In this document: positions 7,846 through 16,242 of the stretch, in pieces
How positions within the stretch are numbered: position 1 is the stretch's first letter
How the letters are laid out: each line of letters starts with the position of its first letter
DNA from: Chitinophagaceae bacterium
Lineage (GTDB): Bacteria; Bacteroidota; Bacteroidia; Chitinophagales; Chitinophagaceae
NCBI GenBank assembly: GCA_947374225.1
Contig: CANCAY010000007.1
Coordinates: 1-64,000 of the forward strand
Direction: 5' to 3'
DNA: 64,000 nt
Position numbers and translations under genes: made by a program
The notes under the pieces: model-generated
The model's input: only the letters and a program-made list of their open reading frames with translations
The model's database searches: none
Told to the model about the DNA's origin: nothing

Positions 7846-9162
7846 ATGGAAGCGATCAAGGATTTATTCAGTGCAAAGGCCACAGCAGCAGCTGCGGAAA
7901 TCAAAGACATTATTAAAGAACATGGCGATAAAAAAATAGGGGAAGTAACCTTAGCACAAGCATATCAAGGTATGCGTGGTATTACAGGTTTAGTTACTGA
8001 AACTAGTTTGTTAGATGCACAGGAAGGTATCCGTTTCCGCGGGTATTCAATTCCAGAGTTACAAGATAAATTACCAAAAGCGCCAGGTGGCGACGAGCCA
8101 TTACCAGAAGGTTTATTTTATTTAATGATGGTGGGAGAAATTCCAACAGCAGAGGATGTAAAAGAAATTACAAATAACTGGCAAAGAAGAAGTCATGTGC
8201 CATCACATGTATTTGATGTGATTGATGCATTCCCATTAAGTGCACATCCAATGACCATGTATGTAGCAGCTGTCATGGCGTTACAAACGGAAAGCAAATT
8301 CTCACAAGAGTATGCTAAAGGAATGAACAAAAAAGATTACTGGCAATATACATATGACGATTCAATGGATTTGATCGCAAGATTACCAAGAATTGCTGCC
8401 TATATATACAGAAGAAAATATAAGAACAACGAACATATTCATCCAAATGGTTTATTAGACTGGGCAGGAAACCTTGCTTATATGATGGGCTTTGAGGACG
8501 ATAGCACAAAAGAATTAATGCGTTTGTACATGACTATCCATGCAGACCATGAAGGAGGAAACGTTTCTGCACACACTACACATTTAGTAGGTTCTGCATT
8601 AAGTGATCCTTATTTAAGTTATGCTGCAGGTATGAATGGTTTAGCAGGTCCTTTACATGGATTAGCAAATCAAGAAGTAATCAAATGGATTTTTGAAATG
8701 CAAGAAGCGATAGGTTCTGATAGTCCAACTAAAGAACAAATTGTGGAGTATGTTCAAAAAACATTGTCTTCTGGTAAAGTAGTTCCAGGTTACGGTCATG
8801 CTGTATTAAGAAAAACAGATCCACGTTTCACAGCACAAATGGCATTTGGTAAAAAACATTTACCAGACGACAAATTAGTGAACACGGTTTGGAATATATA
8901 TGAAACAGTACCTCCAATTTTAGAGTCATTAGGTAAAGTTAAAAATCCATGGCCTAATGTGGATGCACACAGCGGTGCTTTATTAGTACACTATGGTATT
9001 GTTGAATACGAATTCTATACTGTATTATTTGCAGTGAGTAGAGCTTTGGGTGTATTAGCAAGTTTAACATGGGACCGTGCTTTAGGCTTCCCATTAGAGC
9101 GACCAAAATCAGTTACTACAGAAGCAGTAAAGCTTTGGTTAGACGGGAAAGGAGAAATTTAG
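7846..9162 (+). CDS. Citrate synthase, mitochondrial-like type
   Basis: A 438-residue enzyme condensing acetyl-CoA and oxaloacetate. The catalytic residues are all visible: His235 in ADHEGGNVSAH, His271 in GPLHGLANQE and Asp373 in NVDAHSGA. The sequence runs close to the mitochondrial (animal) type, not the hexameric NADH-sensitive enterobacterial type, as shown by the long N-terminal part, GIRFRGYSIPE and GSALSDPYLSYAAGMNGLAGPLHG. It sits alone, with its own promoter box upstream and a strong terminator downstream. Confidence 0.95.
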   Translation: MEAIKDLFSAKATAAAAEIKDIIKEHGDKKIGEVTLAQAYQGMRGITGLVTETSLLDAQEGIRFRGYSIPELQDKLPKAPGGDEPLPEGLFYLMMVGEIPTAEDVKEITNNWQRRSHVPSHVFDVIDAFPLSAHPMTMYVAAVMALQTESKFSQEYAKGMNKKDYWQYTYDDSMDLIARLPRIAAYIYRRKYKNNEHIHPNGLLDWAGNLAYMMGFEDDSTKELMRLYMTIHADHEGGNVSAHTTHLVGSALSDPYLSYAAGMNGLAGPLHGLANQEVIKWIFEMQEAIGSDSPTKEQIVEYVQKTLSSGKVVPGYGHAVLRKTDPRFTAQMAFGKKHLPDDKLVNTVWNIYETVPPILESLGKVKNPWPNVDAHSGALLVHYGIVEYEFYTVLFAVSRALGVLASLTWDRALGFPLERPKSVTTEAVKLWLDGKGEI

Positions 9163-9180
9163 TAAGTTTTGTATTATATA

Positions 9181-9215
9181 AAAATAGCATCGATTTTATC
9201 GGTGCTATTTTTTTG
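9181..9215 (+). terminator. Rho-independent terminator after citrate synthase
   Basis: A 13-bp stem (9181-9193 with 9199-9211, one G-U pair) with a 5-base loop, followed by a run of T. Confidence 0.85.
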
Positions 9216-9350
9216 TCATGTATTTATTTCTATTTGATTAGAATCAAATTTTACTCAGACCCGGGTCATTTAGCACGCTGTTTTATAATTATAGTTTTGT
9301 GTAGTAACTCCTAAAAAAATCGGAGCATTTTTAACATAAAAAACATTTTT

Positions 9351-9863
9351 ATGAAACAGTTTAAATTATTCATGTTCTTACTTGTTTTACTTGTCGGATT
9401 TAACTTAGACGTTTTCGCACAAGAAACATTGCCTTCAGTAACCGTAGCGAGTGTCAACTATAGGTACTTAAGGTCGGTATACGACAATACTGTAGCACAA
9501 CCAGTAAGATTATTAGAACATCAAGCAGCAAGTTATGATGTAAGGGACTCGGAATATTACGACGACGAATATGACGGATATTCTATTTCCTTTTATTTGC
9601 CAAACGGCCGTGTTTTGGCAGCGTATGACAAGGATGGGAAATTATTAAGAACAGCAGAACGGTATAAGAATGTATCAGTGCCTCCAGCTGTTAGAACCTC
9701 CTTGTCAACTAAGTATCCTAATTGGTCACTCACTAAGGATATTTATTTAGTTAATTATTATGGAGACAAGGATTCCAGAAAACTATACAAAATGGTTTTG
9801 GAAAATGGGCCTAAGCGTATTAGAGTAAAGTCTAATGATGCAGGAGAGTTTGTCGAAAGATAA
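9351..9863 (+). CDS. Secreted PepSY-like hypothetical protein
   Basis: A 170-residue protein with a clear signal peptide (residues 1-23, ending VFAQ). The mature part has a repeat-like layout: FYLPNGRVLAAYDKDGKLLRTAERY, then VPPAVRTSLSTKYPNW and a second YYGDKDSRKLYKMVL strand pair. This pattern is typical of small periplasmic PepSY-like (BLIP-like) proteins in Bacteroidota. Those proteins have no assigned reaction. It is monocistronic, with terminators before and after. An acidic YYDDEYDGY patch lies at about 65-73. Confidence 0.7.
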   Translation: MKQFKLFMFLLVLLVGFNLDVFAQETLPSVTVASVNYRYLRSVYDNTVAQPVRLLEHQAASYDVRDSEYYDDEYDGYSISFYLPNGRVLAAYDKDGKLLRTAERYKNVSVPPAVRTSLSTKYPNWSLTKDIYLVNYYGDKDSRKLYKMVLENGPKRIRVKSNDAGEFVER

Positions 9864-9890
9864 TTTTCAGTGCTTAAAAACGCTTAAACG

Positions 9891-9921
9891 AGGCCAGTCT
9901 TATAATTAGGATTGGCCTTTT
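9891..9921 (+). terminator. Rho-independent terminator after the PepSY-like gene
   Basis: Stem AGGCCAGTC (9891-9899) pairs with GATTGGCCT (9910-9918) with one G-U pair, followed by T residues. It also argues that the next gene starts at 9990, not at the upstream in-frame ATG at 9912, which lies inside this hairpin. Confidence 0.8.
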
Positions 9922-9989
9922 TAGTACTTTTTATAATTTTAAAGGAGAAAGTATCCAACAGTATATACTTTTGCATCCAATTTACAAGT

Positions 9990-12386
9990 ATGGTCCAAAT
10001 AGTGAAGTATAGTTTTTTAGTAATTTTTACTTTTTTGAATATTGTTCTTTTTGCTCAAAACAAATCAGTTAAGCTTGAATTTGTGGGTTCAAAAATGAAC
10101 CCAATAGCATTTGCAAACATTTCATTTCAAATAGGAGACACTGCAACAAAGCACAATAAAATAGCGGATAGTAATGGAGTAGCAATATTAATGGTGGATC
10201 CTAGTAAATTGTATAAAATAAAAGTAGATGCAATAGGTTATCAATCTGAAACAAGAAATTTAAAATTTGACATGTCCAATTATGTTAAAATATTATTAAA
10301 AGAGAAAGCAGGGGAACTAAAAGAAGTAATAGTAAGTTCCACGAAATCCTTGATAAGACAGGAAGACGATAAGTCCATTGTAGACCCAGAACCTTTAGCA
10401 GCAAGTTCTACCAATGCTTTAGAGACCATTGAAAAAACACCAGGTATTTTTATTGATGCAGACGGTCAAATATATTTAAATGGATTGTCACCAGCAGGGG
10501 TACAAATTAATGGACGGGATTTAAAAATGAGTCCAGCAGATTTAGCAACACTTTTAAAAAGTTTACCACCTAATGTGATTCAGAAAATTGAATTAATAAG
10601 AACACCTTCTGCAAAATATGATGCATCGGGTGGAGGAGGCGTGGTCAATATTATTTTAAAGAAAGGAGTTAAGTTGGGATTGAACGGTTCTGTGAATTCA
10701 GGGTTCACGCAAGGCAAATATGGCAATCAATTTTTAGGGCTTAATTTGAATAATACCAATGATAAGCTTAGCTCTTATATCAATACACAGTATAATAATA
10801 ATGATGGCTACACTATTAATAATACAGACAGGTATCTTTCAGCTGACACGCTCTTGCAGCAAAAAGCCCGCACACAAAGCCCTAATAAATCATTTTATAT
10901 TGGATATGGTTTAAGTAAGTCTTTAAAGGATAAGTGGGAATTAAGTTATGACGGAAGATTCAGTGTTTCAAATTTTGACAACAAGACTCAAAATCAATCC
11001 TATTTAAAGGATTTATTAAATAGTAATAAACAATTTAATACTACCATTTCATCGGTGAACAATAAAGGGGATAATTATAATATTAATCAATCTTTCCGTT
11101 CTAAACTCAAATTAGATTCTAGTTCAGGAGAATGGATAACAGACCTTTCCTATAATTATTCAAATGCTGCTACCCGTCAAATTTATGCAACTCATTTACT
11201 GGAGTCGGGTGCAAACATTAATGGATTAGGAGATTTTGGGAATGACAGAAACTTATTTATTGCACAGTCTGATATCAAGAAAAAATGGAAGGGGCTAACT
11301 TGGGAAACGGGTATTAAAACTTCTTTATTGTTGTTTAATAATAATTCAAATTATACTAAAACTATTGCGGGGAATACTTCTATCGACCCATTTAGAACCA
11401 GTAATTATAATTTTAAAGAACAAATTAATGCGGCATATTTACAGTCTTCCAAAACATGGGGCGCCATTGTGTTGAAAGTGGGAACCAGGCTGGAACAAAC
11501 CATCATGGAAGGACATCAAATAATTCCGAAAGACACTAATTTTTCTGTAAACAGAACAGACGCATTCCCCTATGTTTATTTAAGTAGAAAAATAATGATG
11601 ATTGCGGGGTATGAGCTAAGGGGCTTTTTGGTGTATCGTAAAACCATAAGCAGGCCTAGTTACGACTTCTTAAATCCTTTCCCAAAGTATATTGACCCCT
11701 TCTTATATGAAATTGGTAATCCAGGCTTAAAGCCACAGTTTACGTCTAATTATGAAGCTAATATAAGTGTAGACGACAAGCCTTTATTTGCTGTAGGGGT
11801 AAATGAGACAAAGGACATTTTTACAAGTGTAGTATATCAGTCGGTTGCCAACAAACAAATTGCCTATAGAACTTACGATAATTTAGGGAAGAGTAAGGAA
11901 GTCTATTTTAGGGCTATTGCTGCAATTCCTCCAGGTAAAAAGTTCTTTGCTGTAATAGGTGCACAGTATAATAGAAATACATACAATGGTTTTTATGAAA
12001 ACAAGCCATTTACTTTTGACAAAGCAACTGTTACCTTCTTTACTTTTCAGTCTCTTAAAATTGATACTAAATCTGTATTTACAATTAATGGATTTTGGAG
12101 AAGCAATGGGCAGCAACAATTTTATGAGTTAGATAATTTTGGGCAAATTAATGCTACTTTAAATAGACAATTCTTAAATAAGAAATTGACTATTACTTTT
12201 GCAATGAATGATATTTTGTTTACGAACAATAATACCTTCACATTACATCAGGGAAGTATTAACACCAATGGGTATCGTGAGAATGATACTAGAAGATGGG
12301 GTATTAATTTGCGCTACAATTTTGGATTTAAACCCAAGGAGAAGAAATTTGAAATGTTAGATACAGAGTCGGCAGATAAAAATTAA
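9990..12386 (+). CDS. Outer-membrane beta-barrel TonB-dependent receptor family protein
   Basis: A 798-residue protein. The start at ATG 9990 gives MVQIVKYSFLVIFTFLN, a good signal peptide ending FAQ. A carboxypeptidase-regulatory-like beta-sandwich follows (about 30-110: FANISFQIGD to YKIKVDAIGYQSE). Next comes a plug domain (about 120-225) with TNALETIEKTPGIFIDADG, INGRDLKM and IELIRTPSAKYDASGGGGVVNIILK. The remainder is a barrel of alternating strands ending WGINLRYNFGF. This is the family often named outer membrane beta-barrel family protein. It has no SusD partner, so its cargo could be a peptide, a metal complex or a small molecule. It is likely monocistronic. Confidence 0.87.
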   Translation: MVQIVKYSFLVIFTFLNIVLFAQNKSVKLEFVGSKMNPIAFANISFQIGDTATKHNKIADSNGVAILMVDPSKLYKIKVDAIGYQSETRNLKFDMSNYVKILLKEKAGELKEVIVSSTKSLIRQEDDKSIVDPEPLAASSTNALETIEKTPGIFIDADGQIYLNGLSPAGVQINGRDLKMSPADLATLLKSLPPNVIQKIELIRTPSAKYDASGGGGVVNIILKKGVKLGLNGSVNSGFTQGKYGNQFLGLNLNNTNDKLSSYINTQYNNNDGYTINNTDRYLSADTLLQQKARTQSPNKSFYIGYGLSKSLKDKWELSYDGRFSVSNFDNKTQNQSYLKDLLNSNKQFNTTISSVNNKGDNYNINQSFRSKLKLDSSSGEWITDLSYNYSNAATRQIYATHLLESGANINGLGDFGNDRNLFIAQSDIKKKWKGLTWETGIKTSLLLFNNNSNYTKTIAGNTSIDPFRTSNYNFKEQINAAYLQSSKTWGAIVLKVGTRLEQTIMEGHQIIPKDTNFSVNRTDAFPYVYLSRKIMMIAGYELRGFLVYRKTISRPSYDFLNPFPKYIDPFLYEIGNPGLKPQFTSNYEANISVDDKPLFAVGVNETKDIFTSVVYQSVANKQIAYRTYDNLGKSKEVYFRAIAAIPPGKKFFAVIGAQYNRNTYNGFYENKPFTFDKATVTFFTFQSLKIDTKSVFTINGFWRSNGQQQFYELDNFGQINATLNRQFLNKKLTITFAMNDILFTNNNTFTLHQGSINTNGYRENDTRRWGINLRYNFGFKPKEKKFEMLDTESADKN

Positions 12387-12449
12387 TTATAATAGTTTTG
12401 GATTACTTTTTCTTAGATATAATTTCTTAAATAAATATAGAAATAAGTT

Positions 12450-13658
12450 TTATTTAAATTTTTCAATAAGTGCAAAGACGCTCATGGAGCCCATTAGACA
12501 AACTACTGCCCAGCCTGAAAGCTCTATCCATAAAGGGTAAGCAAACTGCTTTAATACAGTTAGTCTTCTACTAGCAATTAACATAATGGCTAATGCAAAA
12601 GGAAGAATAAAGCCATTTACCAATCCCGCCATTAAGAGTAGTTCTTTAGGTTTACCTAAAACAATAAATATAGCAGTAGAAAGCACTATGAATAAAGTAA
12701 TCATGATGCGTTCTTTCTGAATCCATTTATTTTGAATATTTTTCACAAAGGTATATGAGGTATAAGAAGCACCTACTACAGAACTAATGGCAGCACTCCA
12801 TAAAACGATACCAAATATAAATAAGCCCCATCTTCCACCTGCAGATTCAAAGACAGTTGCGGCCGGATTATTAGCGTCTAAATGAATGCCTTTACTTACA
12901 ATGCCAACTACCGCAAGGAAAAGGATAAAGCGCATTAAAGAGGAAATCATAATACCCCTACTAGCACTTTTTGTTACAAAGTCCATATGTTCCTCGCCAG
13001 ATATGTCTGCGTCAATTAATCGGTGTGCTCCGGAAAAAGTAATATAACCTCCAACAGTTCCACCAACAATAGTAACAATTGCCAACAATGAAATATGTTC
13101 AGGTACAAAACTATGATGCACAGCTTCTAATAATGGGGGATGGGCTAGGTATACAATAATAAGGGTTAAACTTATCTTGATGATTCCTAGAAACTTGGTG
13201 AGTTGGTCTAATACTTTCCCTACTTCTTCTAGCCAGAATATGATAATAGCAATTAGGCCGCTAATGATTGCTCCATTAGCAAAAGAGATGCCTGTTAAAA
13301 TATTTAAAGCGAGTCCACAGCCTGCGATATTGCCAATATTAAAGGCGAATCCTCCTAAAACTACTAATAAGGACAGTAAATGTCCTAGTCCTGGTAATAG
13401 TTCATTCGCAATTTCCTGCGCGCGCATGCCACTTAATGTAATGGCTCTCCAAATATTAATTTGTGCACCAAAATCTAAAATAATAGAAACTATAATTACG
13501 AATCCAAAACTGGTTAAAAGTTGTTCTGTGTAAAAAGAAGTCTGTGTTAAAAATCCGGGACCAATAGAGGAATTTGCCATTAAAAAAGCGGCCCCCAAAC
13601 TTAAGCCAGTCATGTTTGGGATTACTTTTTTAATTGGATTAGGGATGTTTGATTTCAA
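12450..13658 (-). CDS. NRAMP-fold transporter (YcsG-like) of the 5-oxoproline operon
   Basis: A 402-residue membrane protein with about 11 hydrophobic helices, of the NRAMP/YcsG type. In metal-transporting NRAMPs helix 1 carries DPGN and helix 6 carries MPH. Here helix 1 reads SSIGPGFLTQ (Gly33-Phe36) and helix 6 reads VGGYITFSGAH (about 202-212), so the metal ligands are absent. It is the last gene of a pxpB-pxpC-pxpA operon; B. subtilis has the same kind of neighbour (ycsG beside ycsF). A role in importing 5-oxoproline or a related acid is inferred. The start here is TTG, overlapping pxpA by 20 bases; ATG at 13613 would remove 15 residues and begin right at helix 1. Confidence 0.82.
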   Translation of the reverse strand: MKSNIPNPIKKVIPNMTGLSLGAAFLMANSSIGPGFLTQTSFYTEQLLTSFGFVIIVSIILDFGAQINIWRAITLSGMRAQEIANELLPGLGHLLSLLVVLGGFAFNIGNIAGCGLALNILTGISFANGAIISGLIAIIIFWLEEVGKVLDQLTKFLGIIKISLTLIIVYLAHPPLLEAVHHSFVPEHISLLAIVTIVGGTVGGYITFSGAHRLIDADISGEEHMDFVTKSASRGIMISSLMRFILFLAVVGIVSKGIHLDANNPAATVFESAGGRWGLFIFGIVLWSAAISSVVGASYTSYTFVKNIQNKWIQKERIMITLFIVLSTAIFIVLGKPKELLLMAGLVNGFILPFALAIMLIASRRLTVLKQFAYPLWIELSGWAVVCLMGSMSVFALIEKFK

Positions 13659-14421
13659 TATTATTATTTTTAAGCGTTGTATGAATTGCAGCAGCTAATT
13701 CAATTGCATGAATATTGTCACCATGTAAACAAATTGTTTCAGCATTAATTTTTATAAGGTCACCATAAATAGTGGTAACGCTTTTGTTTAAGACCATTTC
13801 TAAAACTTGATTACAAACAGCATCATTGTCTATTAATAAAGCATTTGCCATTTGTCTTGGTGTAAGCTGTCCGTCCTTCTGATAAGTTCTATCGGCGAAA
13901 ACCTCATTACAATAAGGTTGTCCCAAAATAATTGCTTGTTGAATGGTATGACTTCCACTTAAACCATAAACAATTAAATCAGGGTTAATGGCTTGTATAG
14001 TTTGAATAAAAATTTTACTTTTATTTTCGTCCTTTGCACAGTCATTATACAAAGCACCATGTAGTTTAATATGATGCATATTGACACCCATTGGTTGTGC
14101 AACTTTCTCGAATAAATAAATTTGCTCTGCAATTAATTCAGCAAGATCTAATAAAGAAATGGTTTGAGAAATTCTGCCAAAATTCTCCCTGTCATCATAA
14201 CTAGGATGGGCTCCTATAGCAACATTATGTTGCAACGCTAATTCAATGGTCTGTTTGATAGTGTCTTCATCGCCTGCATGGAAACCGCAGGCAATATTAG
14301 CACTGCTAATAAATGGCATGATAAGCGCTTCATTATCCATTCCTTCGCCCATATCGCAATTTAGGTCAATTTGTAAACCTGTTTTGTAAGGATTTATATT
14401 GTTGTTGTGCACTGTCGACAT
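13639..14421 (-). CDS. pxpA: 5-oxoprolinase subunit A (LamB/YcsF family)
   Basis: A 260-residue subunit of the ATP-dependent enzyme that opens 5-oxoproline (pyroglutamate) to glutamate, together with PxpB and PxpC. Family motifs are visible: IDLNCDMGEG at about 18-27, ANIACGFHAGDE, VAIGAHPSYDD and HIKLHGALYND, which hold the predicted metal and substrate residues. The start codon lies inside the 3' end of pxpC (56-base overlap), and the gene is followed directly by the NRAMP-fold transporter, so all four genes are likely translated from one mRNA. Confidence 0.95.
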   Translation of the reverse strand: MSTVHNNNINPYKTGLQIDLNCDMGEGMDNEALIMPFISSANIACGFHAGDEDTIKQTIELALQHNVAIGAHPSYDDRENFGRISQTISLLDLAELIAEQIYLFEKVAQPMGVNMHHIKLHGALYNDCAKDENKSKIFIQTIQAINPDLIVYGLSGSHTIQQAIILGQPYCNEVFADRTYQKDGQLTPRQMANALLIDNDAVCNQVLEMVLNKSVTTIYGDLIKINAETICLHGDNIHAIELAAAIHTTLKNNNIEIKHP

Positions 14422-15271
14422 TGGTTAAACTAAAATGAATAATACTATCATTGCCTAGTTGAGCAAATCTTGGTAAATCTACCAAAATTATTTGACCCAA
14501 ATTAGGATAGCCTCCAATGGTTTGATGGTCGGCCATTAAAATAATAAGTGCTCCATTGGGTAATAATTGCATGGTGCCTCTAGTTACCGCACTAGACAAA
14601 TAACTTTTGGGTCTAATTAAGTTTAAAGAAGGCCCTGTTAATTGAAAGCCCATTCTATTCGATTGTAGAGTGGTTTTGAATGGAGTGTTTAAAAGTTGCT
14701 GAATGGAAGCGGCATCCAGATCATTCCAAGCAGGGCCTGGTATAAACTGAAAGGCAGCTTGTTTGAAAACCTTAGTTTCTATGGTTTCAAATAAATTATT
14801 TAAAATAGAAGGATCCTTAGGTGTGCGTTCATTCTTGACAATTTCAAGTGTTGATCCAGTATCTAGTCTTTTAGCGAAATAACTAAAACTATTTAACCAT
14901 TTGTCATTGGTCAATTCTCCTTGAAAAGCAATATAAGCAATACGTCCATGTATGGGTTGTAGAAATTGTAAAACATCCCCTTTGTTAACATGGATAGGAG
15001 TTTGCATGGCTATACTTTTTTCATTTAAAACAGGAACAAAATTAGCGCCAGTAATGCAAATAATATTTTCAGATTCAAAACAAAAAGTACTTGTTGGAAA
15101 ATGAATTTCAATAACTGGATTTGTAATTGCGTTATTTAAAATATAGTTTGCTAACTGGGCAGATAAGTAATCCATATAACCGCCTGGTTGAATTCCAATA
15201 TGTTGATATCCATAACGACCAGCATCCTGTATGCTATCTGAAATTCCTTTTTTAATTATGGTAATTGACAT
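14366..15271 (-). CDS. pxpC: 5-oxoprolinase subunit C (biotin-dependent carboxyltransferase/KipA family)
   Basis: A 301-residue protein related to allophanate hydrolase subunit 2 and KipA. Motifs include GISDSIQDAGRYGYQHIGIQPGGYMDY at the N-terminus, FIPGPAWND near 195, and SNRMGFQLTGP with LMADHQTIGGYPNLG in the second half, all typical of the family. It forms the kinase/cyclase-like complex with PxpB. It begins one base after the end of pxpB and overlaps pxpA, so the three are tightly coupled. Confidence 0.94.
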   Translation of the reverse strand: MSITIIKKGISDSIQDAGRYGYQHIGIQPGGYMDYLSAQLANYILNNAITNPVIEIHFPTSTFCFESENIICITGANFVPVLNEKSIAMQTPIHVNKGDVLQFLQPIHGRIAYIAFQGELTNDKWLNSFSYFAKRLDTGSTLEIVKNERTPKDPSILNNLFETIETKVFKQAAFQFIPGPAWNDLDAASIQQLLNTPFKTTLQSNRMGFQLTGPSLNLIRPKSYLSSAVTRGTMQLLPNGALIILMADHQTIGGYPNLGQIILVDLPRFAQLGNDSIIHFSLTNVDSAQQQYKSLQNRFTN

Positions 15272-15272
15272 A

Positions 15273-16025
15273 TTAAATAGTAGGGTATTCGTTAGTTGCT
15301 AAATAAGTTGCCTTGTCAATTGAATAAAATTGAATACGATCGCCCACTTTAAATTTTGCCAAATGAATTGGATCAAAAATTTTGATTGGAGTTCTTCCTA
15401 TAATTTGCCAGCCACCTGGCGCGTTCATAGGATAGATGCCGGTTTGTTCTCCTGCAATACCAACACTCCCTCCATACACTAATGGCCTGGGTTTGGGATG
15501 TCTATTCATTTGAATTAGTGCATCTACTTTTCCCATATAAGCGAAGCCAGGCATGAAACCTAAACAGTAAATATTATAAATTATACTAGTGTGTATTTTA
15601 ATTATTTCGTCGACGTTTATATTTTTTATTTCAGACAAATTTTTCAAATCAATTCCATATTCAATTGCATAACAAACAGGAATTTTTATAATTTCATTTT
15701 TAATTTTATTTTCTTTGACTATTATTGTTTCATTAAAAAATGCTAATAATAATTTATTGCCAAACTCAATCATATCATGACATGCAAAAGAATGCTGCAT
15801 TGTGTTTTGTAATAATAAAATGTCATACACAATAGTCAATGAATGATAGGAGGGAATGATATCTTTTATTCCATTTATTTTTTTTGATTCAATAAAGAAA
15901 TTGAATTGCATTATTTGATCTACTAAACTTTCGTCTATTATTGAGGGCAATAAAAAGACCATTGCATGATCCCCTAAATGTTGAACATGCCAGTCATTAA
16001 TAGTATAGTTTTTGTTTTCTTTCAT
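15273..16025 (-). CDS. pxpB: 5-oxoprolinase subunit B (allophanate hydrolase subunit 1/KipI family)
   Basis: A 250-residue protein, first gene of the operon. Motifs: LGDHAMVFLL near the N-terminus, CLGFMPGFAYMG and RPLVYGGSVGIAGEQTGIYP with PGGWQIIGRTP in the second half, as in KipI/PxpB. A longer frame begins at a TTG (16037); the ATG at 16025 gives the usual short N-terminus and is preferred. The middle of the gene (about 15570-15760) is unusually A+T and Lys/Ile-rich compared with pxpA and pxpC. A TAAATTTG box lies just upstream at 16035-16042. Confidence 0.93.
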   Translation of the reverse strand: MKENKNYTINDWHVQHLGDHAMVFLLPSIIDESLVDQIMQFNFFIESKKINGIKDIIPSYHSLTIVYDILLLQNTMQHSFACHDMIEFGNKLLLAFFNETIIVKENKIKNEIIKIPVCYAIEYGIDLKNLSEIKNINVDEIIKIHTSIIYNIYCLGFMPGFAYMGKVDALIQMNRHPKPRPLVYGGSVGIAGEQTGIYPMNAPGGWQIIGRTPIKIFDPIHLAKFKVGDRIQFYSIDKATYLATNEYPTI

Positions 16026-16034
16026 TGATACTAT

Positions 16035-16042
16035 CAAATTTA
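16035..16042 (-). promoter_or_regulatory. -7 promoter box of the pxp operon
   Basis: Minus-strand TAAATTTG matches TAnnTTTG and ends 9 bases before the pxpB ATG at 16025. The predicted leader is only a few bases long. No clear -33 TTTG was found. Confidence 0.4.
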
Positions 16043-16085
16043 GGTAGTTAACTAACAGAATATCAGCATTTAGACTATTTTATAT

Positions 16086-16133
16086 GTGTAATAAATACAC
16101 AAAGACTATTTCGCGTTAGTGTACATTGTACAC
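16086..16133. promoter_or_regulatory. Tandem palindromic operators GTGTA-N5-TACAC
   Basis: Two perfect inverted repeats of the same form lie at 16086-16100 and 16119-16133, 33 bases apart start to start (about three helical turns). The second is a full 15-base palindrome, GTGTACATTGTACAC. Extra half-sites TACAC occur at 16161-16165 and 16203-16207; the first of these shares TACACAAAG with 16096-16104. They sit between pxpB and susC, about 80-115 bases upstream of the predicted susC start point, which suits an activator of susC. Confidence 0.6.
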
Positions 16134-16170
16134 ATATGAATAAATAAATGAAAAAAAACATACACAAAGG

Positions 16171-16201
16171 TTTGCAATGTTAAGAATCTGTTATATTATT
16201 G
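16171..16201 (+). promoter_or_regulatory. Candidate susC promoter
   Basis: A TTTG at 16171-16174 and TATTATTG (one mismatch to TAnnTTTG) at 16194-16201 are separated by 19 bases, a normal Bacteroidota -33/-7 spacing. The predicted leader of susC is about 35 bases. Confidence 0.45.
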
Positions 16202-16242
16202 GTACACGATTGTATTAAATTTTAAAATCAAACCCGAACACT

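Noticed and set aside
9912-9989. Upstream ATG for the TonB receptor gene
   Set aside because: Lies inside the preceding terminator; the ATG at 9990 starts a clean signal peptide.
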